A stretch of 60,888 nucleotides of DNA from DATJPD01 sp036394195 (GTDB lineage: Bacteria; Pseudomonadota; Alphaproteobacteria; CACIAM-22H2): assembly GCA_036394195.1 (NCBI GenBank), contig DASWFO010000154.1, positions 1-60,888 on the forward strand. The letters are read 5' to 3'. A program made the position numbers and the translations under genes. The number at the start of each line of letters is the position of its first letter. The first letter of the stretch is position 1. A model generated the notes under the pieces. It was given only the letters and a program-made list of their open reading frames with translations. It was not told the DNA's origin and made no database searches. Shown here piece after piece: positions 49,998 through 59,007 of the stretch.

Positions 49998-51416
49998 TCA
50001 GTCCGTGACCCACGCGATGCGCAGGACGTTGGTGGCCCCCGGCGTGCCCAGCGGCACGCCGGCGGTGAGCACGAGCTTGTCACCCTTCTTCGCGAATCCT
50101 TCGCGCCGGGCGACGTCGATCGCCTGATCGACGATCGCCTGCAGGCTCGGCACCTCCGGCGACAGGATCGGGTGGGTGCCCCAGCACAGGCACAGTCGCC
50201 GCGCCGTGGCGACGCGCGGCGTGAGGCACATGATCGGCACCTCGGGCCGCTCGCGCGCCGCGCGCAAGGTCGTCGAGCCGGTGGTGGTGAAGGTGACGAT
50301 CGCCGCGGCACGGATCGTCCGGGCCACCTGGTTGGCCGCGGCGCTAATGGCGTCCTGCGCCGTCGATTCCGGCTCGTAATGGTCAGCCGACATGATGCGG
50401 CGGTATAGGGGGTCCTGTTCCACCCGCGCGATGATGCGGTCCATCATCTCCACCGCCTCGACCGGGTACTGGCCGGAGGCCGATTCTGCCGACAGCATCA
50501 CCGCATCGGCGCCGTCATAGACCGCGGTCGCGACGTCGGACGCTTCGGCGCGCGTCGGCGCCGGGTTGGTGATCATCGATTCCAGCATCTGCGTCGCGAC
50601 GATCACCGGCTTGCCGAGCCGCCGGGATGCCCGAAGGATGCGCTTCTGCAGCCCCGGCACGTCCTCGGGGGGCATTTCCACGCCGAGATCGCCGCGCGCG
50701 ACCATGATCGCGTCCGACAACTCGACGATCTCATCAAGGTGCTCGATGGCCGCCGGCTTCTCCAGTTTCGCGCACACGGCGGCGCGTCCCTGGATCAGCT
50801 TGCGGGCTTCGGCGATGTCCTCCGGACGCTGCACGAACGACAGGCCGACGAAGTCGACGTCGTGGTCGAGCCCGAACACGAGATCGCGCCGGTCCTTGTC
50901 GGTGAGCGGCGACAGCGGCAGCAGGATGCCGGGGACGTTGACGCCCTTGCGGTCGGACAGCACGCCGCCGGTGACCACTTCGGTCACCGCGTGGTCGCGG
51001 GCCGCCTCGATCACCCGCAGCCGGATCTTGCCGTCGTCCAGCAGCAGCTCGGCGCCGTCGCTGAGCGCCTCGAAGATCTCGCGATGCGGCAAGGGGGCGC
51101 GGGCGGCGCTGCCGGGCTTGGGGTCGAGGTCGAGTCGAAACTTGGCGCCGCGTTCCAGAGTCGTGCGCCCGCCTTCGAACGTCCCGACGCGCAGCTTCGG
51201 CCCCTGCAGGTCCATGAGGATCGCGATCGGCCGCCCGGCGCGCTTTTCGAGCGCCCGGATGGCGTCGATGCGCGCGCGATGGTCGTCGTGCGTACCATGG
51301 CTGAAGTTGAGTCGAAACACATCGACGCCGGCCCGGAACAGGGCCTCGATTTTTTCGGGGGTCGATGACGCGGGGCCCAAGGTCGCGACGATGCGGGCGC
51401 TTCTTCGATGGCGCAT
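49998..51416 (-). CDS. pyk: Pyruvate kinase
   Basis: Pyruvate kinase makes ATP and pyruvate from phosphoenolpyruvate. The 472 residues show the family start RSARIVATLGPASSTPEKI, DVFRLNFSHGTHDDH near 33, MDLQGPKLRVG near 69, the active-site signature AIMVARGDLGVEMP near 240, KPVIVATQMLESM near 272 and EASDVATAVYDGADAVMLSAESA near 290. The C-terminal allosteric domain is complete. Its start lies 42 bases beyond the stop of the glycerate kinase gene on the same strand, so both can be co-transcribed from glyoxylate or sugar-acid metabolism to pyruvate. Confidence 0.97.
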   Translation of the reverse strand: MRHRRSARIVATLGPASSTPEKIEALFRAGVDVFRLNFSHGTHDDHRARIDAIRALEKRAGRPIAILMDLQGPKLRVGTFEGGRTTLERGAKFRLDLDPKPGSAARAPLPHREIFEALSDGAELLLDDGKIRLRVIEAARDHAVTEVVTGGVLSDRKGVNVPGILLPLSPLTDKDRRDLVFGLDHDVDFVGLSFVQRPEDIAEARKLIQGRAAVCAKLEKPAAIEHLDEIVELSDAIMVARGDLGVEMPPEDVPGLQKRILRASRRLGKPVIVATQMLESMITNPAPTRAEASDVATAVYDGADAVMLSAESASGQYPVEAVEMMDRIIARVEQDPLYRRIMSADHYEPESTAQDAISAAANQVARTIRAAAIVTFTTTGSTTLRAARERPEVPIMCLTPRVATARRLCLCWGTHPILSPEVPSLQAIVDQAIDVARREGFAKKGDKLVLTAGVPLGTPGATNVLRIAWVTD

Positions 51417-51458
51417 ATGACCGATCTTAGAACAGTTTCCGTGACTTGCCCATGACGG

Positions 51459-52742
51459 TTACCGCCGCGGGGCCTCTGGCAGGATGAGGATGGCGCGAAA
51501 ATCGTTGACGTTGGTGAGCGTCGGACCGGTCACCACCAGATCGCCGAGCGCCTCGAAAAAGCCGTAGCCGTCGTTGTCGTCGAGCATGGCGCTGGCGTCG
51601 CGGCCCTGGGCCCGCGCGCGCGCCAGGCTGTCCGGTGCCGTCAGCGCGCCGGCGTTGTTCTCGGTGCCGTCGATGCCATCGGTGTCGGCGGCCAGCGCGT
51701 ACACGCCCGGTGCGCCGTCGAGCGCCACGGTCAGAGCCAGCAGATACTCGGCGTTGCGCCCGCCGCGGCCCTTGCCGCGCACGGTGACCGTGGTCTCGCC
51801 GCCCGACAGCACCACGCAGGGCGGGCGCACCGGCGCCAGCCCGGCCTGGACCTCGCGGATGAAATGCGCGTGGCGAGCCGCCACCTCGCGCGCTTCGCCC
51901 TCGATCGCGTCGCCCAAGGAGAGCGCCGCCACCTGATGGTGCTTGGCGAGCGCTGCCGCGGCCTCCAGCGAGGCCCGTGGGCTGGCGATCAGGCGATATT
52001 CGGCGCGGGCGAGACGCGGATCCCCCGGCTTCGGGGTTTCGGCGTCGGGTGTGGCGAGCCGCGCCCGGATCGCGTCCGACGGCGCGATCTGATAGCGGGT
52101 CAGGATGTTCCACGCATCGGCGAGCGTCGTCGGATCGGCGACGGTCGGCCCCGACCCGATGACCGAGGGATCGTCGCCGGTGACATCGGAGATCGCGAGC
52201 GTCACCAGTCGCGCCGGATGAGCGGCGATGCCCAGCCGTCCGCCGGCGATGGCCGAGAGGTGCTTGCGTACGCAGTTCATCTCGTGAATCGAGGCGCCGG
52301 ACTTGAGGAGCTGCTCCGTCAGCCCGCGCATGTCATCGAGGGCAATGCCGGGTGCCGGCAAGGTCAACAGCGCCGACGCGCCGCCGGAGATCAGGCACAC
52401 CACGAGATCGTCCTCGCAGAGGCCCTGCACCGCGGCCAGGAGCCGCCGCGCCCCATCGAGGCCGGCGGCATCGGGGACGGGATGCGCCGCCTCGACGACG
52501 GTGATTTTCTGACAGGGCACGCCGTGCCCGTACCGGGTGACGACCACGCCTTCGAGGGGAGCGTTGGTGTGCGTCTCCACCGCGCGCGCCATGGCGCCGG
52601 CGGCCTTGCCGGCTCCGACGACGACCAAGCGTCCCGATTTCGACGGCGGTGGCAGGAAGCGCGGCACGGCGCGCCCCGGATCCGCCGCCTCGACGGCAAT
52701 GCGGAACAACTCGCGCAGGAAATGGCGGGGGGCGTCGGTCAT
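51459..52742 (-). CDS. Glycerate kinase type 2 (DUF4147/MOFRL; TtuD-like)
   Basis: The enzyme phosphorylates glycerate, probably to 2-phosphoglycerate. It has 427 residues with an N-terminal DUF4147 domain (VVGAGKAAGAMARAVE near 41; CLISGGASALLTLPAPG near 114; KHLSAIAGGRLGIAA) and a C-terminal MOFRL domain (LSGGETTVTVRGKGRGGRNAEYLLAL near 309). Older annotations call such proteins hydroxypyruvate reductase. It is directly upstream of pyk, the arrangement known from tartrate/glycerate utilisation (ttuD with pyruvate kinase), which supports the kinase role. Confidence 0.93.
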   Translation of the reverse strand: MTDAPRHFLRELFRIAVEAADPGRAVPRFLPPPSKSGRLVVVGAGKAAGAMARAVETHTNAPLEGVVVTRYGHGVPCQKITVVEAAHPVPDAAGLDGARRLLAAVQGLCEDDLVVCLISGGASALLTLPAPGIALDDMRGLTEQLLKSGASIHEMNCVRKHLSAIAGGRLGIAAHPARLVTLAISDVTGDDPSVIGSGPTVADPTTLADAWNILTRYQIAPSDAIRARLATPDAETPKPGDPRLARAEYRLIASPRASLEAAAALAKHHQVAALSLGDAIEGEAREVAARHAHFIREVQAGLAPVRPPCVVLSGGETTVTVRGKGRGGRNAEYLLALTVALDGAPGVYALAADTDGIDGTENNAGALTAPDSLARARAQGRDASAMLDDNDGYGFFEALGDLVVTGPTLTNVNDFRAILILPEAPRR

Positions 52743-52836
52743 GGCGCGCTTATGCCAAGCGAGTGTGTCACCCGTTACCCTTAGGGGGCAATCGGGTTTT
52801 GCCCGAGGCTCGGTGCTTCGGTCCGGTGCTGCGGTA

Positions 52837-53760
52837 TCACCCCTGGCTGGCGCGGCGGGCGATCACGATGCCCGCCAGCACGACCGCCCCGCCCAGGGCC
52901 TGTAGCGGACCGAGCGGCTCGCTCAGAATCACCCAGGCGAGCAGGGCGGCAATCGCCGGCTGCAGCAGCAGCGCCACCGACGAGAACGAGGTCGGCAGGT
53001 GCGCGAATGCATACGCAATCAGGCTCTGGCCGCCCGCATGGCTGAACAGCGCCAGCGTCAGGAGAACGGTCCAGCCGCGCGCCGTCGTCGCGATCAGGCT
53101 CTCGCCCGAGGCGAGCGCCACCGGAAAGATCAGGACCGCGGTGAACAGGGCGGTCCACGCCATGACGGTGGCCGTTGAGAAAGCGCTGCGCAGCCGACTC
53201 AGCACCAGCATATAGCCGCCGTAAAAGGCCGCCGTGACGAGTCCGAGACCATCGCCGAGGAGGTGAGCCGGTGACAGCGTCAGAGACTGGCCCATCAGCA
53301 GCGCTGCCCCGGCGATCGCCAGGACCAGGCCGACGAGGAAGGCCGGCCGGAACCGCTCGCCGAACAGAAAATAGGCGGCCGGCGTCACGAAGATCGGCGC
53401 GAAATTAGCGAGGAGGGTCGAATTCGCCACGGACGTCAGCTTGAGCGACCAGTGCCAGACCGCGAGGTCGCCGGCGTAACAGAATCCGGCGAGTGCCAGC
53501 CATCCCCAGTCGCGCGTGCTGCGGGGGCGCCGTGCCGCGGGTCCGCGCCGTCGATTTTCGACGGTCAGCCACGCGCCGAGAGCGGGCGCCGCGAAAGCGA
53601 CGCGCCAGAACGCCGTCGCCGTCGGGCCGAGCTCGGACAGGCGCACGAAGATCGGCGAGAAGGCGATCGCCACGGCGCCGGCGAACAGCATCGCCAGGGC
53701 GATATGTTCGCTGCGGTTTTGCGAAGCGATGCGTGTGCCGGCCGGCGTCAGCGTGTCCAT
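52837..53760 (-). CDS. DMT superfamily (EamA) transporter
   Basis: The 307-residue protein has ten hydrophobic segments and two EamA repeats. The first holds FVRLSELGPTATAFWRVAFA near 33 and the second AWTALFTAVLIFPVALASG and LIAYAFAHLPTSFSSVALLLQPAIAALLAWVI. Conserved Pro and Gly residues of the repeats are in place. These inner-membrane proteins usually export amino acids or metabolites; the cargo cannot be told. It is 94 bases upstream of the glycerate kinase gene. Confidence 0.9.
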   Translation of the reverse strand: MDTLTPAGTRIASQNRSEHIALAMLFAGAVAIAFSPIFVRLSELGPTATAFWRVAFAAPALGAWLTVENRRRGPAARRPRSTRDWGWLALAGFCYAGDLAVWHWSLKLTSVANSTLLANFAPIFVTPAAYFLFGERFRPAFLVGLVLAIAGAALLMGQSLTLSPAHLLGDGLGLVTAAFYGGYMLVLSRLRSAFSTATVMAWTALFTAVLIFPVALASGESLIATTARGWTVLLTLALFSHAGGQSLIAYAFAHLPTSFSSVALLLQPAIAALLAWVILSEPLGPLQALGGAVVLAGIVIARRASQG

Positions 53761-53910
53761 GCCGCCTTATAGCAGCTAAGGTCGGCGCGGACCGATTATT
53801 GCCTCGATACGCTAATCGCATTGAGAAGCATGGACCGGCGCGCGGGTCTCTTGCAGGATGAGGCCCTATCAAGCGGCGGACCGGCACGCGACAACAAAAG
53901 GAGGGGTGGC

Positions 53911-55047
53911 ATGAAAACCTGGCAGGTGATGGCCGCGTCGGTCGTGCTGGCGTTAACCGTCGGGTCCGCCCGCGCGGAGGATGGCGAGATCCCCGTGGGG
54001 GCGATCTATCCGTTGAGCGGCGGCCTTGCATATGACGGGCAGAGCAATCTCAACGGTGCGCTGGTTGCCGCCGCCGAGATCAATGCCAAAGGCGGCGTGC
54101 TCGGCAAGAAGATCAAAGTGATCGGGGAAGACGGCGCGTGCAACCCGGGGCAATCGGTCGCAAGCGCGGAGAAGCTGATCAACAAGGATCGGGTGGTGGC
54201 CTTGTTGGGCGCGAGTTGCAGCTCCGCCACGGGTGCGGTGTCGGAGACGGTGCGCAAATACAAGCTGCCCCTCATCAGCGGTGTGTCCACCGCCGAGCGT
54301 CTGACCGAGGAAGGAAACCCATGGTTTTTCCGCGCCACCACCACGACGAAATTGAACGGGCAATCGCTGGGCAGGACGCTCTACGACATGAGCCACGCCA
54401 AGAAGGTCGCCTTCGTCGTCACCTCCGACGACTGGGGCCGCTCGGCCGCGCAGGCCTATGGCGAATCCATGAAGACTCTTGGTGCCAGCGTGGTGGGGAC
54501 GGAATATTTCGATCGTCAGGACACTGATTTCACGGAGCACCTCACCAAGGTGCGCGCCGCCGGCGCCGACACTGTCTTCTCGGTTGGCGGTTTTCAGAAT
54601 GCCGCCAATGTGACGGTTCAGGCGCGGCAGCTCGGCTTTTCGGGACCGATTCTGGGCGAGGGCGCGTTCTGCACGGAACATTGGGCGGAGCTTGCGAAGG
54701 ACTTCACCGGTAACGTCGTGGGCATCCTGGAATGGGTCACCGGCATCGACGATGACGTGAACAAGCGGTTCGTCGCGGCCTATCAGAGCGCCCACAACGA
54801 TCTTCCGACGAAGTTTTCGGCCGCCGGCTACAACACGATGAGCATCCTGGCGGCCGCGATCGCGCGGGCGGGCAGCACCGAGCCCGAGGCGCTGCGCCAG
54901 GCGATTGCGGCGACGGACTATACCGGTCTCATGGGCAATTACCGCTTCGACGAGAAGGGCCAGGCGTATAACTTCAACATGTTCCTGGTCGTCTGGAAGG
55001 ACGGCAAGAGCAGCGTGGTCGCGAACGCCAAGATCGCGAAGCCGTGA
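53911..55047 (+). CDS. Branched-chain amino acid-type ABC substrate-binding protein (orphan)
   Basis: With the ATG at 53911 (AAGGAGGGG before it) the protein has 378 residues. A Sec signal ends near SARAED, followed by a type I periplasmic binding fold (Peripla_BP_6): IPVGAIYPLSGGLAYDGQSNLNGA, VIGEDGACNPGQSVASAEKLI, GASCSSATGAVSE, and FVVTSDDWGRSAAQAYGESM. No LivHMGF permease or ATPase genes are next to it, so it relies on remote transporters or acts in sensing. The dioxygenase gene begins 30 bases downstream and is probably co-transcribed. Confidence 0.92.
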   Translation: MKTWQVMAASVVLALTVGSARAEDGEIPVGAIYPLSGGLAYDGQSNLNGALVAAAEINAKGGVLGKKIKVIGEDGACNPGQSVASAEKLINKDRVVALLGASCSSATGAVSETVRKYKLPLISGVSTAERLTEEGNPWFFRATTTTKLNGQSLGRTLYDMSHAKKVAFVVTSDDWGRSAAQAYGESMKTLGASVVGTEYFDRQDTDFTEHLTKVRAAGADTVFSVGGFQNAANVTVQARQLGFSGPILGEGAFCTEHWAELAKDFTGNVVGILEWVTGIDDDVNKRFVAAYQSAHNDLPTKFSAAGYNTMSILAAAIARAGSTEPEALRQAIAATDYTGLMGNYRFDEKGQAYNFNMFLVVWKDGKSSVVANAKIAKP

Positions 55048-55077
55048 GAGGCCCCGGGATGACTCAAAGGTAAGGAG

Positions 55078-56091
55078 ATGCTTGAAGGCAGTCCACGCAT
55101 GATCGACGAGATTCCCATTCTCGACATGGGCCCGTTGGTGTCGGGCCGGCCGGGCGCCGCCCGCGGGCTCGGCAGCCAGATCCGGGCGGCGTGTCTCGAC
55201 TACGGCTTTTTCTTCATCCGCAATCACGGCGTTCCGCAGACGAAGATCGATGCTGTGTTCGCCGCAGCCCGACGGTTCTTCGCGCTCGACCTGGAGCAGA
55301 AGCTGCGGGTGAAAATCGACGAGAACAATCTCGGCTACATGCCGATGAAGGGCAGCACGCTCAAAACCGAGACCCTCAACAAGAACACCAAGCCGAACCT
55401 GAACGAGTCGTTCTTCATCATGCGCGAGCGATCGCCCGATGATCCCGACGTTCTCGCGAAGAAGCGGTTTCGCGGCCTCAACCGGTGGCCCGACGGTCTC
55501 CCGGGATTCCGCGACGTGCTGCTCGACTATCAGGCGACGATGGAAGCCTTGGCGAAAAAGCTGCTCGGCGGCTTCACCGCCGCCTTCGGGATCGATCACG
55601 CCGCATTTACTGTGCCGTTTGCCGAGCCACAGATCAGCCTGCGGCTCGCGCATTACCCGCATCAGGCAATCGTCGGAAACAACGAATTCGGGGCGGCGCC
55701 GCATACCGATTTCGGCTTCATGACGCTGCTGGCGCCGACCACGGTCCCCGGCCTCGAGATCATGCCTACGGGCAGGGATTGGATCCGGGCGCCAGCGCTT
55801 TCCGACTGCTACCTGGTCAACACCGGCGATTTGCTGCAGCGCTGGACGAACGACGTCTTCAAATCGACGCCGCACCGCGTCATCAACAGCAGCGGATGGG
55901 AGCGCTTCAGCATCCCGTTCTTCTTCAGCCCGAACTCGGAATTCGCCGTCGACACCCTGGACGTCTTCATCACCGCCGACAATCCGAAGAAATATCCGCC
56001 GATCACCTACGCCGCGTATTACGGCGACGCGATCCACCGCAATTACGCGCACCATCAGGACAAAGATAAGCCGCGGGTCGACGTGGCGTAG
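55078..56091 (+). CDS. Isopenicillin N synthase-like 2OG-Fe(II) dioxygenase
   Basis: The 337-residue protein has the DIOX_N segment (IPILDMGPLVSG; YGFFFIRNHGVP near 42) and a C-terminal catalytic domain. The iron ligands are His and Asp in APHTDFGFMTLL near 211 and a distal His in STPHRVINS near 268. The 2-oxoglutarate pair is RFSIPFFF (Arg-x-Ser). An ATG at 55099 is an alternative start. Family members oxidise small molecules, and bacterial relatives act in catabolism. Co-transcription with the Liv-type binding protein suggests its substrate is the bound ligand. Confidence 0.9.
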   Translation: MLEGSPRMIDEIPILDMGPLVSGRPGAARGLGSQIRAACLDYGFFFIRNHGVPQTKIDAVFAAARRFFALDLEQKLRVKIDENNLGYMPMKGSTLKTETLNKNTKPNLNESFFIMRERSPDDPDVLAKKRFRGLNRWPDGLPGFRDVLLDYQATMEALAKKLLGGFTAAFGIDHAAFTVPFAEPQISLRLAHYPHQAIVGNNEFGAAPHTDFGFMTLLAPTTVPGLEIMPTGRDWIRAPALSDCYLVNTGDLLQRWTNDVFKSTPHRVINSSGWERFSIPFFFSPNSEFAVDTLDVFITADNPKKYPPITYAAYYGDAIHRNYAHHQDKDKPRVDVA

Positions 56092-56200
56092 AGGGGCACG
56101 CGCCGGTGAGCCGAGGCGACGCCGCCGGACCACTTAAGTAAAATTTAAGTAAGTTTTTATAGGCTGATCCGACGTTGATCAGAACAGCGGAAAACGCGTC

Positions 56201-56428
56201 ATGACGAGAACAAAAGACAGCTTTCAAGGTCGGTCCGCCGGCTCGCAGACAGCCGGTAACGGGCGCGCCGTCCTTTCCCATCCGCTGCTGCCGGAAGGCT
56301 TCAGCCCGTCCAATATCCCCGCCGTCAAATCTAAAATCGCGGCTGCGGTCCTGAACGTGCTTGCCGCTGCCGACGAAGTCGCCACGCAGAAGTTGGATGA
56401 CGCCGAGCTGTCCTCCACCGTCGCTTGA
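56201..56428 (+). CDS. Small hypothetical protein
   Basis: An open frame of 75 codons in an otherwise empty 474-base gap (56092-56565). The N-terminal 25 residues are polar; the rest is a likely amphipathic helical region (NIPAVKSKIAAAVLNVLAAADEVATQKLDDAEL). The composition looks protein-like, with Val, Lys and Asp rather than the Arg-rich content of shadow frames. No strong ribosome site precedes it and I recognise no family. It may be a real small gene; the case is moderate. Confidence 0.45.
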   Translation: MTRTKDSFQGRSAGSQTAGNGRAVLSHPLLPEGFSPSNIPAVKSKIAAAVLNVLAAADEVATQKLDDAELSSTVA

Positions 56429-56565
56429 CCGGCCGATGACGACGCGCGGTGCACGGTCCCCGCGCCGAACGAGTTCGTGAGTCATCCCTGAACCGCGCGG
56501 GCGGCGGGCCTCCTGGTCATGAGCCGCCACACGCCCGCCGTGCTCGCCTGCGCTATATTGTCGGC

Positions 56566-57372
56566 ATGAGCGCCTCGTCCACGGCCGAGTCTCGTCTGCT
56601 CGCACCCGACGATCCGCCGCCCGTCGAGATTTTCAACGACGGCGGCGCCTCGCCGCTGCTGGTGGTGTGCGATCACGCCGGACGGCGCCTACCGCAGCGC
56701 CTGGGTAATCTCGGCCTCGATGCCGCTTCGTTCGACCGCCACATCGCCTGGGACATCGGCGCTGCCGAGGTGGCACGGTGCCTGGCGCTTCGTCTCGACG
56801 CGCCGCTGGTCATGTCGGTCTATTCGCGTCTGGTCGCGGATGTGAACCGCCGCCCCGACGACCCGACCTGCATCCCGGAGGATAGCGACGGCACCGTCGT
56901 TCCGGGTAACCGCGCCTTGTCCTCGGCCGACCGCGCGAGCCGGATCGGGGCGCTGCACGAGCCCTATCACGCCGCGATCGCTTCCCGGCTCGCCGCTTTC
57001 CGCCCTGGCGTGGTGCCGGTCGTAATCTCGATCCACAGCTTCACGCCGATGTTCAAAGGCGTCGAGCGCCCGTGGCATCTCGGCATCTTGTGGAACCGCG
57101 ACGACCGGCTCGCCCGTCCGCTGATGGGGCGGCTGCGGGGAATGCCCGGCGTCGTCGTCGGTGACAATCAGCCTTATTCCGGCCAGGATCGCCACGGCTA
57201 CACCATGCCGCGCCATGTCGAAGACGTCGGCATCCCGCACGCGCTGATCGAGATCCGGCAGAACCTGATCGACACGCGGCATGGCGCCGAAGCCTGGTCG
57301 GACACCCTTTACCAGGTGCTCTCGCCGCTGACCGCCGATCCGGCGCTGCGGCAGCTCTTGCCGCCATCATGA
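56566..57372 (+). CDS. N-formylglutamate amidohydrolase family protein
   Basis: From the ATG at 56566 the protein has 268 residues. The FGase family pattern is clear: LLVVCDHAGRRLPQRLGNLGL near 28, HIAWDIGAAEVARCLALRL near 58, YSRLVADVNRRPDDP near 85, VISIHSFTPMF near 150 and HALIEIRQNLI near 225. Family members hydrolyse N-formylglutamate or similar amides. It is seven bases before the YbdK-type ligase, a pairing common in alphaproteobacteria. Confidence 0.9.
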   Translation: MSASSTAESRLLAPDDPPPVEIFNDGGASPLLVVCDHAGRRLPQRLGNLGLDAASFDRHIAWDIGAAEVARCLALRLDAPLVMSVYSRLVADVNRRPDDPTCIPEDSDGTVVPGNRALSSADRASRIGALHEPYHAAIASRLAAFRPGVVPVVISIHSFTPMFKGVERPWHLGILWNRDDRLARPLMGRLRGMPGVVVGDNQPYSGQDRHGYTMPRHVEDVGIPHALIEIRQNLIDTRHGAEAWSDTLYQVLSPLTADPALRQLLPPS

Positions 57373-57379
57373 GAGGCCA

Positions 57380-58525
57380 ATGAAAGACCCGTCGTTCACC
57401 GTCGGCATCGAGGAGGAATATCTGCTGGTCGACCCTGCGACCGGCGAGCTGGCCAAGGACCCGCCGGCGGCCATCCTCGCCGAATGCGAGCGCCGCCTCA
57501 CGGCCCAGGGTCAGGCCGGCCAGGTCAGTCCCGAGTTTCTCCGCGCCCAGATCGAGGTGCAGACCCGGGTTTGCGCCAACGTCGCCGAGGCGCGGGCGGA
57601 CCTCGCGCGCCTGCGCCGGACGGTGGCGGATATCGCGGCCGCCTACGGCCTGGCGCCGATCGCCGCGTCGACCCATCCGTTCGCCGATTGGGGCGACGTC
57701 CAGGCAAGCCAGGAGCGCCGCTATCAGCAGATCGAACGCGACCTGCAAGGCGTCGGCCGGCGCCTCGTCATCTGCGGCTTGCACGTCCATGTCGGGGTCG
57801 ACGACGACGAGGTCCGCATCGACCTGATGAACCAGGCGATGTACTTCCTGCCGCATCTGCTGGCGCTGTCGACGTCGTCGCCGTTCTGGCGCGGCGAGGA
57901 CAGCGGGCTCAAGAGCTACCGCCTGGCGGTGTTCAACGAACTGCCGCGCACCGGGCCGCCGGACTACTTCGAAAGCTACGGCGAGTACCGGCGCCAGATC
58001 GGCCGCATGCTCGATGCCGGGCTGATCGACGACGCGACCAAGCTGTGGTGGGACATCCGTCCCTCGGCGCGCTTTCCGACGCTCGAGATGCGCATCACCG
58101 ACGTGCCGACGCGGCTCGATGATTCCATCGGCATCGCCGCGATGTTCCAGTGCATCCTGGGTCTCTTGTGGCGGCTTAGGCGCAGCAACCAGCGCTGGCG
58201 GATCTATCCGCACATGCTGGTGAAGGAAAATCGCTGGCGCGCGCAGCGCTACGGCTTCGATCTCGGCCTGGTCGATTTCGGCAAGGGCGAGGTGGTGCCG
58301 TTCGCCCAGCTCCTCGAGGAGCTCATCGAGCTCACCGCCCCCGAGGCGGCGCGCTTCGGCTGTGCGGCGGAAATCGCCGGCCTGCGCGACATCCTTCGCC
58401 GCGGCACCTCGGGACATCGCCAGCTGGAGGTGTTCAAGACCGCACAGGCCTCCGGCAAATCGAAGGACGCGGCGCTCAAGACCGTCGTGGACTGGCTGGT
58501 CGCGGAGACGGTGACGGGGCTGTGA
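57380..58525 (+). CDS. ybdK: Carboxylate-amine ligase, YbdK/glutamate-cysteine ligase 2 family
   Basis: The protein has 381 residues. The GCS2 family start FTVGIEEEYLLVDPATGEL is at residues 5-23, followed by FLRAQIEVQTRVCANV near 53, ICGLHVHVGVDD near 130, SSPFWRGEDSGLKSYRLAVF near 168 and RFPTLEMRITDVPT near 234. Acidic and His residues for metal-ATP binding are present. YbdK proteins have weak glutamate-cysteine ligase activity; the true substrate is unsettled. GAGAGG precedes the ATG. A heptamer array begins right after the stop. Confidence 0.92.
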   Translation: MKDPSFTVGIEEEYLLVDPATGELAKDPPAAILAECERRLTAQGQAGQVSPEFLRAQIEVQTRVCANVAEARADLARLRRTVADIAAAYGLAPIAASTHPFADWGDVQASQERRYQQIERDLQGVGRRLVICGLHVHVGVDDDEVRIDLMNQAMYFLPHLLALSTSSPFWRGEDSGLKSYRLAVFNELPRTGPPDYFESYGEYRRQIGRMLDAGLIDDATKLWWDIRPSARFPTLEMRITDVPTRLDDSIGIAAMFQCILGLLWRLRRSNQRWRIYPHMLVKENRWRAQRYGFDLGLVDFGKGEVVPFAQLLEELIELTAPEAARFGCAAEIAGLRDILRRGTSGHRQLEVFKTAQASGKSKDAALKTVVDWLVAETVTGL

Positions 58526-58526
58526 G

Positions 58527-58595
58527 AGCCGTCAGCCGTCAGCCGTCAGCCATCAGCCGTCAGCCATCAGCCATCAACCATCAGCCATCAACCAT
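58527..58595 (+). repeat. Heptamer tandem array, forward (TCAGCYA/TCAGCCG type)
   Basis: About ten head-to-tail units of AGCCGTC, AGCCATC or AACCATC run without interruption from 58527, two bases after the ybdK stop. It does not have the spacer structure of a CRISPR. A related array on the other strand follows at 58631-58685. Confidence 0.9.
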
Positions 58596-58630
58596 GGGCT
58601 TCTTGCACTGGCCTCGCAGCACTATATTCT

Positions 58631-58685
58631 TAGCTGAATGCTGATCGCTGAGAGCTGATAGCTTTCACGCTGATAGCTGAACGCT
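58631..58685 (-). repeat. Heptamer tandem array, reverse orientation
   Basis: Units TAGCTGA, ATGCTGA, TCGCTGA, GAGCTGA, then TGATAGC and TGAACGC after a short break. Read on the minus strand these are TCAGCNN units like the first array, so the two arrays form an inverted pair around 35 bases of unique sequence. The array ends 17 bases before the DUF1244 start. Confidence 0.8.
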
Positions 58686-58702
58686 TTCTCGGAGAGACCC
58701 CC

Positions 58703-59005
58703 ATGGACGATCGCACCCGCACCGAGCTCGAAGCCGCCGCCTTTCGCCGGCTCGTCGAGCATCTCCGCCAGCGCACTGACGTGCAGAATCTCGATCTGAT
58801 GAACCTTGCCGGCTTCTGTCGGAACTGCCTGAGCAACTGGTACCAGGACGCGGCGGCCGCGAAGGGCGTGAAGCTCGACAAGGCTGAGGCGCGCGAAATC
58901 GTCTACGGCATGCCGTATGACGAGTGGAAGGCCAAACACCAGAAAGAGGCGACGCCGGATCAGATGGCGAAGCTCGCCGCCCAGGGCGGCCCGCACAAGC
59001 ACTGA
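58703..59005 (+). CDS. DUF1244 domain-containing protein
   Basis: The 100-residue protein matches the DUF1244 family of proteobacteria over its whole length: AAAFRRLVEHLRQRTDVQNLDLMNLAGFCRNCLSNW, then EAREIVYGMPYDEWKAKHQ. The two Cys residues (FCRNCLSNW) are conserved in the family. It is small, soluble and helical, with no known function. GGAGAGACCCCC precedes the ATG. It directly follows an inverted heptamer array and ends two bases before the next gene. Confidence 0.93.
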   Translation: MDDRTRTELEAAAFRRLVEHLRQRTDVQNLDLMNLAGFCRNCLSNWYQDAAAAKGVKLDKAEAREIVYGMPYDEWKAKHQKEATPDQMAKLAAQGGPHKH

Positions 59006-59007
59006 CA

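Noticed and set aside
53953..56133. 726-codon minus-strand open frame spanning the Liv-type receptor and dioxygenase genes
   Set aside because: It spans two well-supported genes on the other strand and shows no recognisable domain.
58527..58685. Possible CRISPR array
   Set aside because: Units are seven bases, directly adjacent with no spacers, and the second half is inverted; no cas genes.
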